This document shows, piece by piece, positions 17,137 through 26,869 of a stretch of DNA of 64,000 nucleotides. The stretch covers positions 62,001-126,000 of the forward strand of contig NZ_QVQT02000007.1 of assembly GCF_003428625.2 (NCBI RefSeq), written 5' to 3'. How positions within the stretch are numbered: position 1 is the first letter of the stretch; each line of letters starts with the position of its first letter. The notes below the pieces were generated by a model that did no database searches, was not told where the DNA came from, and was given only the letters and a program-made list of their open reading frames with translations. A program made the translations under genes and the position numbers. This DNA comes from Paracidobacterium acidisoli. Its GTDB lineage: Bacteria; Acidobacteriota; Terriglobia; Terriglobales; Acidobacteriaceae.

Positions 17137-19576
17137 ATACATCACGAAGGATTGGAAGGAGGCTGGATCGTTCGCCGCCCAGGTAAACCTGTATGGTTTT
17201 TGGGACGAACACTGCTTTCTCACAAAATCGGGCGACCTCGGCGCCGTGCTGCGAATCGGCGGGATTGATTACGAGAGCATCGACCATACCGGCAGAGACT
17301 ACGCAGTTAGACGGCTTGAGGCCGCGTTCCGTTCCCTCGACGACAAATGCCGCCTCTATCAAATCCTGTTCAAGCGCAACCGGCCAGCGATCCCACACGC
17401 CGAGTATGACAGTCCTCTGGTGCGTGCAGCAGTAGAGCAGCGCAGCTCTTTTCTGCAATCGAAGGCGGACCGGCTCTACAGTATCGAGATTTATTGGGTT
17501 GTGATGGTCGATGGCAGCTATGCCAAGACCGGCCTGCTGCATGCCCTCGCGCAGTTACCGAAAAAGCCGCGCTCGTCTCTGCGCGACTTGCGTGCTATGT
17601 TCTCCGGTAACAACGAACGCACTCTGATTTACGAACAGATCGAGCGTGACCGCCTGCGCCTGCAGCAGAAGATCAACAGTTTGAGTGGGCAGCTAAACGA
17701 CCTGATGACGGTCGAGCTGTCAGGGGCGGAAGAGACGTTTCGCATACTGCGCCGTCTTGTGAACTTCCGCCCCTCCAAGATCAACGACGCGCCTCTCTGC
17801 GGAGCGCGTCATCTGGACTGGCAGATATGCGGTTCGGAGTTGGAAGCCCATCGCGGTTTCCTCCGCATGGATGACGACTATCTCCGCGTCCTGACACTGA
17901 AAGAGCTTCCCGGCGAGACCCGGCCACTGATCCTCAATGGCCTGCTCGACATTCCGGCGAACTTCCATGTCGTCACGGAATGGCATCCGGTAGACAATGC
18001 CAAGGCCCGCAAAGAGATTGCATCCCGGCGCCGGCACCACCACAACTCCAAGACCAGCTTCGTCTCGAACCTTCAGGACCAACAAAACACCGGCAATCAG
18101 GACAACCTTGTAGACGACTCCAAGGCCGCCGCCGTCGCGGAGCTTGGCAACGCCCTCACCGCGATGGGCATGGAGGGTAAGAACTTCGGTGAGTTCACGC
18201 TCTCCGTCGTGATCTACGACGAGGACCGCCTGAAAGTGGAGCACGCCGTCGCCGAGTTCCAGAAGCTATTTACGCAGCACGATGGCCTGCTGTATGAGGA
18301 ACGCTACAACCTGCTCAACGCGTTCTTCGCCACCGTCCCAGGCAATAAGCAGTTCAATCTCCGCAAGCAGTGGGCGCTCAACTCCAACTACGCGGACCTG
18401 TCGTTTCTCTTTACCGTCGATACCGGCTTCCGCTGGAACCCGCATCTCGAACGCGAGTACCTCGCTGTCCTCGAATCGACACATGGCACTCCTTACTTCC
18501 TGAACCTGCACGCGGGCGATGTGGCCCACACCCTGATGCTTGGGGCAACGGGCGCCGGTAAGAGCTTCTGCGCATCGACGCTTCTCCAGTCCGCACAGAA
18601 GTATGAGCCGCTCACCTTTGTCTTTGACCTCGGCGGTAGTTATGAGACGCTGACGCGGGCCTTCGGCGGGACATATCTGAACGTCGGCCTGAAAGACCCA
18701 GGCTTCAGCATCAATCCGTTTTCGCTGGAACCCACGCACGAGAACCTGAACTTCCTGTATCTCTTCCTGCGTGTGCTCATCGAAGGCGGTGGGCGCTATG
18801 AGCTGACCACCGCCGATGAGAGGGCGCTCTACGCTGCGCTGGAGCGCATCTATAAACTGCCCCGCGAGATTCGGACGCTCACTAATTTCGCATCCATCCT
18901 CGGGCCGCTGGGTGAGCGCCTGCACCGTTGGACCCAGGCCGGACAGTTCGGCTACCTCTTCGACAACGTAGACGACACCCTGACGTTTTCGCGCTTCCAG
19001 ACCTTCAACTTCGATGGCTGGTCCGATTATCCCGACATTCTGGAACCGCTGCTGTTCTACGTCCTGCAGCGCGCCTCTGCAGAGATAGAAAGGCCGGAGA
19101 ACGTCGGGATATTCAAGATATTTCTGATCGACGAAGGATGGATCTTCCTTAAAAACCGGATCATCCGTGACTGGATTATTCGTGCTGAAAAGACGTGGAG
19201 GAAAAAGAACGCGGCCATGATTCTCGCCACGCAGTCCGTGGTGGAGCTGGCCGCTTCGGACATGCTGCACATTGTCAATGAGTCCTGCCAGACCAAGATA
19301 TTTCTGTCGAACCCCAACATCGACCGCAGGCTCTACACAGAAACCTTCCAGTTGAACGATACCCAGCTTGAGTTGCTGGAGTCGCTTGTGCCGAAGCGGG
19401 AGCTTCTGCTGATCCAGCCGCGCGGCACCAAAAAGCTGGTGCTCGAAGTCGATGCCCTCGGCTACTGGATGGCGACCAACAACTCCCGCGACAACATCCG
19501 CAAACAGGATTACTTCGCCCGCTTCGGGCCGGAGCAGGGCTTAATCCGGCTCGCCCACGATTACCCCAACCCATAA
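17123..19576 (+). CDS. virB4: VirB4/TrbE conjugation ATPase
   Basis: This 817-residue protein has an N-terminal CagE/TrbE/VirB domain and a C-terminal ATPase with the Walker A motif GATGAGKS (about residue 475) and Walker B in FLIDEGW. It energises pilus assembly and substrate transfer at the inner membrane. The ATG at 17123 is chosen; a TTG four codons upstream is less likely. The size and context match TrbE/VirB4 of conjugative elements. Confidence 0.95.
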   Translation: MVKVEYITKDWKEAGSFAAQVNLYGFWDEHCFLTKSGDLGAVLRIGGIDYESIDHTGRDYAVRRLEAAFRSLDDKCRLYQILFKRNRPAIPHAEYDSPLVRAAVEQRSSFLQSKADRLYSIEIYWVVMVDGSYAKTGLLHALAQLPKKPRSSLRDLRAMFSGNNERTLIYEQIERDRLRLQQKINSLSGQLNDLMTVELSGAEETFRILRRLVNFRPSKINDAPLCGARHLDWQICGSELEAHRGFLRMDDDYLRVLTLKELPGETRPLILNGLLDIPANFHVVTEWHPVDNAKARKEIASRRRHHHNSKTSFVSNLQDQQNTGNQDNLVDDSKAAAVAELGNALTAMGMEGKNFGEFTLSVVIYDEDRLKVEHAVAEFQKLFTQHDGLLYEERYNLLNAFFATVPGNKQFNLRKQWALNSNYADLSFLFTVDTGFRWNPHLEREYLAVLESTHGTPYFLNLHAGDVAHTLMLGATGAGKSFCASTLLQSAQKYEPLTFVFDLGGSYETLTRAFGGTYLNVGLKDPGFSINPFSLEPTHENLNFLYLFLRVLIEGGGRYELTTADERALYAALERIYKLPREIRTLTNFASILGPLGERLHRWTQAGQFGYLFDNVDDTLTFSRFQTFNFDGWSDYPDILEPLLFYVLQRASAEIERPENVGIFKIFLIDEGWIFLKNRIIRDWIIRAEKTWRKKNAAMILATQSVVELAASDMLHIVNESCQTKIFLSNPNIDRRLYTETFQLNDTQLELLESLVPKRELLLIQPRGTKKLVLEVDALGYWMATNNSRDNIRKQDYFARFGPEQGLIRLAHDYPNP

Positions 19577-19584
19577 GGAGAACC

Positions 19585-20340
19585 ATGCGCCCTTCACCCA
19601 TCGTCCCGTTGCTGCTCGGCCTCGCCGCTACCGTGGCCCACGGCCAGCAGACCACCGCTCGCCTGGTCAAGTACCACGCCAACGACATCGTTTCCGTGCG
19701 CGCCAAGATGCGCTACACCACACTCATCCAGCTTCCTGGCACAGAGAAGATTCTCGAAGTCGCTACCGGCGACAAAGACTTCTGGATCATCGACACGGTC
19801 GGCAACTACTGCTTCCTGCACCCCGCCAAGGAAGGCATTCACTCCAATCTCAACCTCATCACCGATAAAGGTACGGTGTATTCGTTCGTGCTCGACGATG
19901 TCGAGTCCGGCGACCCCGACCTTAAGGTCGTCATCGAGCCGTCCGACCCGTCCTCGCTGGCTGCCGCCAACGGCGTCCGGCAGCTTGTCCCCGCCAGTGA
20001 AGTGGAGGTCGCTCGCACCGCGGCGCAGATCGCTCAGACCCGCGCCGCCACAGCGGTCGAGCAGTTCCGCTCCGAGTACCCGACGAAGGCGCTGCAGTTC
20101 GACTACACCTTCCACAACGAAAGCCCCTTCGACGTCTCCGCCATCTATCACGACGACAAGTTCACCTACATCAAGTCGTCGGCCACCGAAAAGTTCTCCA
20201 TCTACGAGCTCAAAGATGGCAAGCCAGACCTCATCACTTTTCAGTTGCAGAACGGCACCTACGTCATCCCCACCGTTGTCGATAAGGGCTACCTCGAAAT
20301 CGGCAAGCGCAAGCTCGACTTTCAACGGAAGGCGCAATAA
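19585..20340 (+). CDS. virB9: VirB9/TrbG-like outer-core protein
   Basis: This 251-residue secreted protein has a signal peptide ending AHGQ. The N-terminal part contains GTEKILEVATGDKDFWIIDTVGNYCFLHP, and a beta-rich C-terminal domain has FDVSAIYHDDKFTYIK, matching VirB9. It forms the periplasmic/outer-membrane core of the secretion channel together with VirB10. It follows virB4 by 8 bp. Confidence 0.88.
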   Translation: MRPSPIVPLLLGLAATVAHGQQTTARLVKYHANDIVSVRAKMRYTTLIQLPGTEKILEVATGDKDFWIIDTVGNYCFLHPAKEGIHSNLNLITDKGTVYSFVLDDVESGDPDLKVVIEPSDPSSLAAANGVRQLVPASEVEVARTAAQIAQTRAATAVEQFRSEYPTKALQFDYTFHNESPFDVSAIYHDDKFTYIKSSATEKFSIYELKDGKPDLITFQLQNGTYVIPTVVDKGYLEIGKRKLDFQRKAQ

Positions 20341-20349
20341 GGGGGCGTG

Positions 20350-21627
20350 ATGACCGACAACAAACAGATCATCGCAGCGCCGGAAACGGAGTCACAAACA
20401 ACATCCCCGGCAGAGGAGAACGCTTCTGGCCTACGCGATAAGCGCGTCCGGCCTGAAGGCGTCGTTCCCAAGCAGGCGCAGGGCTACGTTGTTGCCGGAC
20501 TCGCCGTGCTCATCCTCATGGCCGTCATGTTCTCGAAGAACCATGCGAAACCTGCTGCTAAGGGCGCTGCGTCCGCTCCCGTCGCCATGTCCACGGACAT
20601 GAACCAGCGAAAGATTCAGGAGCTGGAACAGGACCTGAGCGCCGATCAGCGTCAGATTCAGCAGCAGGCTACGACTCAGCGGACAGGTACAGCAGCGTCA
20701 CCGGCAAGCATGACGAATCTGAGTAATCCTGCACAACCAGGCGTCGTGGCTCCTGCTGCGCAGTTGCCACCGCCTGTGCCGGCCCAGGTTACGGAACCAC
20801 CCCGTGATCCTGTCGCGGATGCCGAAAAAGCAATGGCCTTCAAAGCCCGCTTTGCTTCCAATCTTGTCACGCCGGCGGACAACGCCTCGCGTCCATTGGC
20901 GGAATCGTCCAACAGCCCGGACAACTCCCCGGCTCGCTCTTCTAGCTTGCCGCCGACCCTGCCAACGCAGGCCTCCTCCACTTCCGCCGCGACCCCCAAT
21001 AAGCGTGCGCCGGAGGTCAATCTGAACGCCGCGCATGGTCAGCCCTATGCCGTCTTCGAGGGCACGACCATCGACACTGTCCTGGTGGACCGTCTCGATG
21101 GCGAGTTTGCCGGAGACGTCAAGGTGATGGTCACGAATCCTGTCTACTCCCAGGATCGCCAGCACATTCTGGTCCCGGAAGGCACGTTCATCCTTGGCAC
21201 CGCGCAGAAGGTGTCAGGGCTCGGCCAGAAGCGCCTCGCCCTTACCTTCCACCGGATGCTCATGCCCGACAAATACTCGGTTGACCTCGACCAGTTCCAC
21301 GGTCTCGACCAAGCGGGTGAGAGCGGCGTCAAGGACAAGATCAACAACCACTACGTCGAGATATTCGGCGCGTCGATTGCGCTCGGGATCATCTCCGGCG
21401 CTGCCGAGGCGACCAACGCCAACCAGGGCTACAACGAAACCGGCACCGAGGCATACAAGGCCGGTATTGCTTCGAGCCTCTCGCAGTCGAGCGCGAACGT
21501 GCTCGACCGCTTCATTAATATCCCGCCCGCCATCACCATCCGCGAAGGTCACCGGATCAAGATTTACATCACCCAGGACATGCTTCTGCCCGCCTACGAG
21601 AACCACGATATGTCACCCGTCATGTGA
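20350..21627 (+). CDS. virB10: VirB10/TrbI-like channel core protein
   Basis: This protein of about 425 residues has a single N-terminal membrane anchor (VVAGLAVLILMAVMFS), a long Pro/Ala/Ser-rich periplasmic linker, and the conserved C-terminal TrbI domain (VFEGTTIDTVLVDRLDGEFAGDVKVMV, LVPEGTFILGTAQKV, IKIYITQDMLLPAY). It spans both membranes in the secretion system. The ATG at 20350 follows AAGGGGGC. Confidence 0.92.
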   Translation: MTDNKQIIAAPETESQTTSPAEENASGLRDKRVRPEGVVPKQAQGYVVAGLAVLILMAVMFSKNHAKPAAKGAASAPVAMSTDMNQRKIQELEQDLSADQRQIQQQATTQRTGTAASPASMTNLSNPAQPGVVAPAAQLPPPVPAQVTEPPRDPVADAEKAMAFKARFASNLVTPADNASRPLAESSNSPDNSPARSSSLPPTLPTQASSTSAATPNKRAPEVNLNAAHGQPYAVFEGTTIDTVLVDRLDGEFAGDVKVMVTNPVYSQDRQHILVPEGTFILGTAQKVSGLGQKRLALTFHRMLMPDKYSVDLDQFHGLDQAGESGVKDKINNHYVEIFGASIALGIISGAAEATNANQGYNETGTEAYKAGIASSLSQSSANVLDRFINIPPAITIREGHRIKIYITQDMLLPAYENHDMSPVM

Positions 21628-21681
21628 TGTGCGTGGCCCTCTTCAACTCACTCTCCTAACCGTTTTCACGGAGGTTTCACC

Positions 21682-22590
21682 ATGAAGTCAATCAAGCAGT
21701 ATGGCCTTATCCTCGCCGTCCTCACCGCGCTCGCGCCGATGGCGCACGCGCAGTTTGGCAGCGGCATCGTCTACGACCCTACCCAGAGCGCCCACGCTGT
21801 TCAGGAGATCGAGCAGGGGGAGCAGCAGCTCCAGAAGTGGGCCACCGAGCTCAACAACTGGCAGCAGCACCTCCTCAAAGAGGCGCAGATTTACACGACC
21901 GCCGAACAGACCCGCACGCAGGTCGTCACCATGTACAACCTCGCCTACCAGATGGCGACGATGCCGCAGAACCTCGAAGCCAGGTATAAGGCGGATTGGG
22001 CGAAGTGGCAGAGCCTTGCCGCACCGCCCAATGTCTATGGCAACACCTCACCGCTCGTGAACGCCCTCAACTTCGGCGCTCTGCCACAGGCGCAGCAGGG
22101 ATACAGCAGCGCCTTCGTGCAGGCGCAGAGTTATCCCTCCGGCGCGTACTCATCCCTCGACTCCCGTACCCAGGCCACCGTCGCCAACCAGTACGCGACC
22201 TCCGAGCTGGCGCAAACGACAACCACCAACACACTCTCGACCCTCGGCACCATCCGCACCAACGAACAGGCGTTCGCCACGAAGCTGGCGAACCTTGACT
22301 CCGATACCTTCTCCACCGATTCCAGCCAGCAGAGCACCAACGCGCTGCTCGCCAAGATCAACTCCGCCACGCTGCTGCAGATTCACTCGCAGCAAGACAC
22401 CAACCAGCTTCTCTCCGCCGAGATTCAGCAGCAGCTCCTCGCGCAGAAACAGCAGATCGATACGCAGAACCGTTCCCTTAACAACTCTGTGTACTTCCAG
22501 CAGAACTTTCCAACCACCATGCAGAACCTGAACAGCGGCGTGAGCACCTCGCTCCACAACATTTCTCTCAGCCTTAACGGGAGCAACTGA
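21682..22590 (+). CDS. TrbJ/VirB5-like periplasmic protein
   Basis: This 302-residue secreted protein has a signal peptide (ILAVLTALAPMAHAQ) and a long alpha-helical, Gln-rich coiled-coil mature part, as in TrbJ, the VirB5-like minor pilus component. GGAGGTTTCACC precedes the ATG. The stop codon overlaps the virB6 start. Confidence 0.8.
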   Translation: MKSIKQYGLILAVLTALAPMAHAQFGSGIVYDPTQSAHAVQEIEQGEQQLQKWATELNNWQQHLLKEAQIYTTAEQTRTQVVTMYNLAYQMATMPQNLEARYKADWAKWQSLAAPPNVYGNTSPLVNALNFGALPQAQQGYSSAFVQAQSYPSGAYSSLDSRTQATVANQYATSELAQTTTTNTLSTLGTIRTNEQAFATKLANLDSDTFSTDSSQQSTNALLAKINSATLLQIHSQQDTNQLLSAEIQQQLLAQKQQIDTQNRSLNNSVYFQQNFPTTMQNLNSGVSTSLHNISLSLNGSN

Positions 22591-23411
22591 TGGGACAGAA
22601 CGTCTTTTCGGCGCTCTCACAGGCCATTACCCAGTTGCTCTCCTCGCAGGGCAACACACTCCAGGCCACGGGACTCGACATCTTCCGTGGCCTGGCAGTG
22701 ATCCTCATCGTCTGGTTCGGCGTGAAATCCGCCCTGTCCGCTTCACAGGGACACGGCGGCTTTCACTTCGCTAAATTCGCCGACCTGATCCTCATGATCG
22801 CCTTCGGCCTCGGGATGCTGACCTATTACTCGACACCCATCCCCGGCACCAGCTATAGCTTCTCGGACCTCATCACCAAAGAGGGTCTGAATCTTTCCAA
22901 CCAGATCGAGTCCAGCCAGACGCAGGAGATTGCCGACACCATTACCGGCGCCGAGCAACAACTTGGCGCACCTCCGGGCAGCTTCAACATCCTCGAAGAT
23001 CTGACCTATCTGCTCATCGTCGTGATCCTTGCGGCGATGGAGGCGACGGCCTTCTGCGTCATCGCCTACGGCTATGTCGCCGCAGCCGTCTGCGTGCTCG
23101 TCGGCCCCATCTTCATTCCGTGGTTCATCGTGCCCAAGATGGACTGGCTCTTCTGGGGCTGGCTCAAGGCATTCATCGGCTTCAGCTTCTATCAGGTCGT
23201 GGCCTCGGCCTTCATCTATGTCTTCGCCAAGGTGCTGGCCTCGATGTTCCAGGTTATCGGGACCATCAGCATCTCGAACGCATTCACCATCCTGCCTGCC
23301 CTGCTGGTCACGCTTGCTGTCTGCATTTACGGCCTCGTCAAGATACCGGAGCTGACGGCGTCGATTCTCAGCGGTCGCGTGGGCACCTGGGTCAACCTCT
23401 TGGGGAACTAA
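22590..23411 (+). CDS. virB6: VirB6/TrbL-like polytopic membrane protein
   Basis: This 273-residue protein has five or six membrane segments, including GLAVILIVWFGVKSAL, LTYLLIVVILAAMEATAFCVIAYGYVAAAVCVLVGPIFIPWFIV and ILPALLVTLAVCIYGLV. It fits TrbL/VirB6, which forms the inner-membrane channel. It overlaps neighbours at both ends by 1 bp. Confidence 0.85.
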   Translation: MGQNVFSALSQAITQLLSSQGNTLQATGLDIFRGLAVILIVWFGVKSALSASQGHGGFHFAKFADLILMIAFGLGMLTYYSTPIPGTSYSFSDLITKEGLNLSNQIESSQTQEIADTITGAEQQLGAPPGSFNILEDLTYLLIVVILAAMEATAFCVIAYGYVAAAVCVLVGPIFIPWFIVPKMDWLFWGWLKAFIGFSFYQVVASAFIYVFAKVLASMFQVIGTISISNAFTILPALLVTLAVCIYGLVKIPELTASILSGRVGTWVNLLGN

Positions 23412-24094
23412 TGATGGCTAAACAAACCACCTTCGCCACCACAGATGCCGGCCACAAGTTTCTGGAGCTGTACGCCGAGCCGGTCGTCACCAACACCTAC
23501 CTCAAGGTCGCTCTCCTTGTGCTCTCCGTCGTCGCGCTCGCTTCGCTTGCGCTTCTCTATCGAGCACAGACCGCTGCCTTGCGGCTGAAGCCGCTCGTCA
23601 TCTCGGTTTCCGACATCGGGCGTGGCCAGGTCGTGAACTATGCCGACTTCTCTCATGTGCCCGTCGAGCGCGTCAGCAAATACTACCTCGCTCGTTGGGC
23701 GCAGCTGTACTACGGGCGCAATCACGCCACGCTGCAGCGAGACTTCGCCGAGTCCCTCAATTTCTTCTCGAACGAAATGCAGTCGGCGACGCTCGTGCGG
23801 GTGAACAAAGCCAAGACGCTCGAAACCTTCCTGCTCGACCCCAGCGCGGCCAATGTAGACATCGAGATCAAAGCCGTGGTACTGGATGACACGCGGCAGG
23901 CGCCGTATCGCGCCCACATCGAGTTTCAAAAGGTCTTCTACTCGCCGGGTGACCAGCAGGAGCAGAGCCAGGAACGCTGGACGGCAAACGTCGTCTATGG
24001 CTTCCGCGATGAAGTCCCGAACGCGATGCTGCTGACCAATCCGCTCGGCGTCGTCATCAGCTATATCCACGAAGACCAGGCATTCGGGAACTGA
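23411..24094 (+). CDS. virB8: VirB8/TrbF-like inner-membrane protein
   Basis: This 227-residue protein has one membrane segment near residues 32-52 and a periplasmic NTF2-like domain (VERVSKYYLARWAQLYYGRNHATLQRDFAESLNFFS...VNKAKTLETFLL) typical of VirB8/TrbF. It is the last structural gene of the first transfer operon. ATG 23411 overlaps the preceding stop (TAATG); ATG 23414 is an equal candidate. Confidence 0.88.
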   Translation: MMAKQTTFATTDAGHKFLELYAEPVVTNTYLKVALLVLSVVALASLALLYRAQTAALRLKPLVISVSDIGRGQVVNYADFSHVPVERVSKYYLARWAQLYYGRNHATLQRDFAESLNFFSNEMQSATLVRVNKAKTLETFLLDPSAANVDIEIKAVVLDDTRQAPYRAHIEFQKVFYSPGDQQEQSQERWTANVVYGFRDEVPNAMLLTNPLGVVISYIHEDQAFGN

Positions 24095-24099
24095 CGACG

Positions 24100-24486
24100 A
24101 TGCGAGCGAAGAAGTCTGTCCTCGTTTATTGCCCCGACCGCGAACTGTTGTCTTCGACGGCCTTCGCATTGCGCCTGCACCCCTATGAGGTCATCGCGGC
24201 CCACGAAGTGGGCGATGCACTAAGGGTGAGTGTGCGCGGCTTCGCCGCCTGCGGCGTGCTCATCCATGCACAACAGGGCGACTTTGCCGGTCGCCTGGTC
24301 CACAGCATCCTCGAGTGTGCGCCGCGTATGCCGCTCTTGCTCGTGGACCGTGCGGGGGATCTTGCACCCGTCCGCTACGCGGACATCGTGCTCTATGGCC
24401 GTAACACCTCGATGGTTCATATCCTCGCCGCCCTTCGTGTGCTTTGCCAGCACAAACCGGGACCGGCATCACGGAGCGCGGCTTGA
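24100..24486 (+). CDS. Receiver-like protein without phosphoacceptor Asp
   Basis: This 128-residue protein resembles a CheY-type receiver in strand order (SVLVYC, EVIAAHE, CGVLIHA, MPLLLVD, DIVLYG). It lacks the paired acidic residues after strand 1 and the phosphorylatable Asp after strand 3. It may therefore be a pseudo-receiver used for binding. It follows virB8 by 5 bp and overlaps the next gene, so it is part of the same transcript. Confidence 0.6.
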   Translation: MRAKKSVLVYCPDRELLSSTAFALRLHPYEVIAAHEVGDALRVSVRGFAACGVLIHAQQGDFAGRLVHSILECAPRMPLLLVDRAGDLAPVRYADIVLYGRNTSMVHILAALRVLCQHKPGPASRSAA

Positions 24487-25328
24487 GCCAGCTTCTTTAC
24501 ATCGGCGGGTTTTCAGGCGGCATCGACTCGCAGGCTGCCGCGCGGTTCATGCTGAACCGCTACGGCGCTGCCTGCGTAATCCTCGTGAACTCGGATGCAG
24601 GAGGCAACGAGCATCCGCTTACCATCGAGCACATCGGCTGGTACTCCGAGCATGTGCATCCCGTCGTGCGCATCCAGGCTATCGTCCGCGATATGTGGAT
24701 GGATGTCGATACCGCGGCGGAACGCGGCTTCGATCCCAACGAGCCTTTGACGTTCGTTCGCATGGCCGAGATACGCGGCATCTTCCCATCGCGCAAGCGT
24801 CAGTTCTGCACTGACAAACTGAAGCTGCAGCCGATACGCCGCTGGCTACGCGCGGCGTATCCCGACGGCAATTATGCCCGTTTCTCGGGCGTGCGCCGCG
24901 ATGAATCGCTGGCACGCGCCGACCGCCAGTGGCTTGAGTGGGACGACTTCTACGACTGCGAGTTATTCAACCCCGTCTATGACTGGTCGAAGCAGATGTG
25001 CTTCGACTACGTCCGCCTGCACAAAGAGCAGATCAATCCTCTGTACTCGCTCGGGTTCACGCGCGTGGGCTGTGCTCCGTGCATCAACTCCGGCAAAGAC
25101 GATGTGCTCAATTGGGCAACACGCTTCCCGGAGATGATCGACAAGGTCCGCGCGTGGGAACAACAGGTAGGACGCACATTCTTCGCGCCGTGCGTCCCCG
25201 GCATGGTCATCAACTGGATTGACGACGTGGTCGCCTGGTCGAAGACCGACCACGGCGGCAGGCAGAGCAACCTCTTCCGCATCCTGCCGCCGCCGGCCTG
25301 CGAGTCCAGATATGGGTTGTGCGAATGA
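24483..25328 (+). CDS. PAPS-reductase-like PP-loop protein
   Basis: This 281-residue protein has the N-terminal PP-loop SGGIDSQ, which binds ATP/adenylyl groups, a conserved RQFCTDKLKLQPIRRWL block and a C-terminal GCAPCINSGKDD cysteine motif. This resembles phage and element PAPS-reductase/DndC-like proteins rather than a housekeeping sulfate-assimilation enzyme. TTG 24483 is preferred because GGAG lies 7 nt upstream and it overlaps the preceding stop; TTG 24444 would add 13 residues. It overlaps the following cytosine methylase gene by ATGA, so the pair is probably expressed together. Confidence 0.85.
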   Translation: MSQLLYIGGFSGGIDSQAAARFMLNRYGAACVILVNSDAGGNEHPLTIEHIGWYSEHVHPVVRIQAIVRDMWMDVDTAAERGFDPNEPLTFVRMAEIRGIFPSRKRQFCTDKLKLQPIRRWLRAAYPDGNYARFSGVRRDESLARADRQWLEWDDFYDCELFNPVYDWSKQMCFDYVRLHKEQINPLYSLGFTRVGCAPCINSGKDDVLNWATRFPEMIDKVRAWEQQVGRTFFAPCVPGMVINWIDDVVAWSKTDHGGRQSNLFRILPPPACESRYGLCE

Positions 25329-26860
25329 GATACCTCTCCGTGTGCTCAGGGATAGAGGCCGTCTCGGTTGCATGGCAACCTCTCGGCTGGGAGCCCGCGA
25401 TGTTCGCCGAGATCGACCCGTTCTGCTGCTGGCTTCTGCGCTCGCGTTATCGCGCATCGCGGCCCGTTCACATGCCGAGTCCGCATGACGCTTCGTCGCG
25501 CAAAGAGGCGAAGCAGCGCGCGGCAGCCATTCGCAACATCTTTGCTCTGCCTGCCGATGGCGCTGTCATCAATGCCGGAGACTTCACTCGCATAGGAGCA
25601 GACGATGTCGGATCAATTGATGTTTTGGCAGGAGGCACACCTTGCCAGTCTTTCTCCATCGCCGGTAAGCGAGCAGGATTGGACGACCCGCGTGGCAACC
25701 TCACCATCGAATTTGCTCGGCTTGCTGGCAGGCTCCGCCCCTTATGGCTGGTGTGGGAGAACGTCCCCGGAGTCCTGTCGATCGACGACGGACGCACGTT
25801 TGGAGCCTTCCTCGGGATGCTGGTCGAACTCGGGTATGGGATCGCCTACCGAATTCTTGACGCTCAGTATTTCGGAGTACCCCAGCGACGGCGCCGCGTC
25901 TTCGTTGTCGGATGTGCTGGAAACTGGCGAGCTGCCGCAGCGGTATTACTTGAGCGGTCGAGCCTGTCGGGGTATCCTCCGCCGCGCCGAGAAGCGAGGA
26001 AAGACATTGCCCCCACCCTTAGCGCACGCGCTCATGGCGGTGGCGGACCGGGATCGCACTTCGATATCGACGGCGGCCTGATTCCCAGCACTGAAAATGT
26101 CTCACACTGCCTGAACGCGGGTGGCATGGGCAGGCAGGATTACGAGACTGAGACACTGATCGCGCACGCGCTCTCAGCCGATGGTTTCGACGCCAGTGAG
26201 GACGGTACAGGACGCGGTGTGCCGATGGTTCCGGTCGCCATCATGACGGCTCACACGCAGAGCAATGGAGCCGGATTCTCAGATCATATTGCACACACTC
26301 TGGAGAGTGGAGGTGCCCAGGCGGTTGCGTTCAATCTGCGCGGACGCGCTGGTGGCGCCATGCCAGAACCGGCAGACGCAGCCAGTGTGCGTGCGGCATC
26401 CGGCGGCAGCAGCAACAGCTATGTCGCCTTCTCCGCGAAGGATTACGGCGCGGACGCCGATGAGATCTCGCCCACGCTGCGCGGCATGGGACACGATGCC
26501 AGCCATGCCAATGGTGGCGGCCAGGTAGCCGTCGCCGTCAGCAGCAATCAGCGCGGTGAGTTTCGAGAGCGTCCGGTACACGGAAGCCTGAACAGCTCGC
26601 GCGGCGGTGGCAACCAGTTCGACGGAGTCATGCAGCAGATGGCTGTGCGTCGGCTGACCCCGCGTGAGTGTGAGCGCCTGCAGGGGTTCCCTGACGACTA
26701 CACCCTGGCCGAGTACCGCGGCAAGCTCGCATCCGATGGGCCGCGTTACAAGTCGCTCGGCAATTCAATGGCTGTTCCCGTCATGCGGTGGATCGGACAA
26801 CGCATCGAAGCGGTCGATGCGATCCTCCATGACCGGCTCGGCGTCGAGGAGGACGCATGA
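25325..26860 (+). CDS. C5-cytosine DNA methyltransferase (Dcm-like)
   Basis: This 511-residue methyltransferase has motif I (SVCSGIEAVSVAW), the catalytic Cys107 in GGTPCQSFSIAG, the ENV motif at 145-147, QRRRR (motif VIII) and the C-terminal LTPRECERLQGFP (motif IX) with SLGNSMAVPV (motif X). Between about 220 and 440 lies a long Gly/Ala/Ser-rich variable region, common in phage-type Dcm. No cognate restriction enzyme is present, so it is likely a protective methylase of the element. Confidence 0.94.
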   Translation: MRYLSVCSGIEAVSVAWQPLGWEPAMFAEIDPFCCWLLRSRYRASRPVHMPSPHDASSRKEAKQRAAAIRNIFALPADGAVINAGDFTRIGADDVGSIDVLAGGTPCQSFSIAGKRAGLDDPRGNLTIEFARLAGRLRPLWLVWENVPGVLSIDDGRTFGAFLGMLVELGYGIAYRILDAQYFGVPQRRRRVFVVGCAGNWRAAAAVLLERSSLSGYPPPRREARKDIAPTLSARAHGGGGPGSHFDIDGGLIPSTENVSHCLNAGGMGRQDYETETLIAHALSADGFDASEDGTGRGVPMVPVAIMTAHTQSNGAGFSDHIAHTLESGGAQAVAFNLRGRAGGAMPEPADAASVRAASGGSSNSYVAFSAKDYGADADEISPTLRGMGHDASHANGGGQVAVAVSSNQRGEFRERPVHGSLNSSRGGGNQFDGVMQQMAVRRLTPRECERLQGFPDDYTLAEYRGKLASDGPRYKSLGNSMAVPVMRWIGQRIEAVDAILHDRLGVEEDA

Positions 26861-26869
26861 ACTCGTGGG

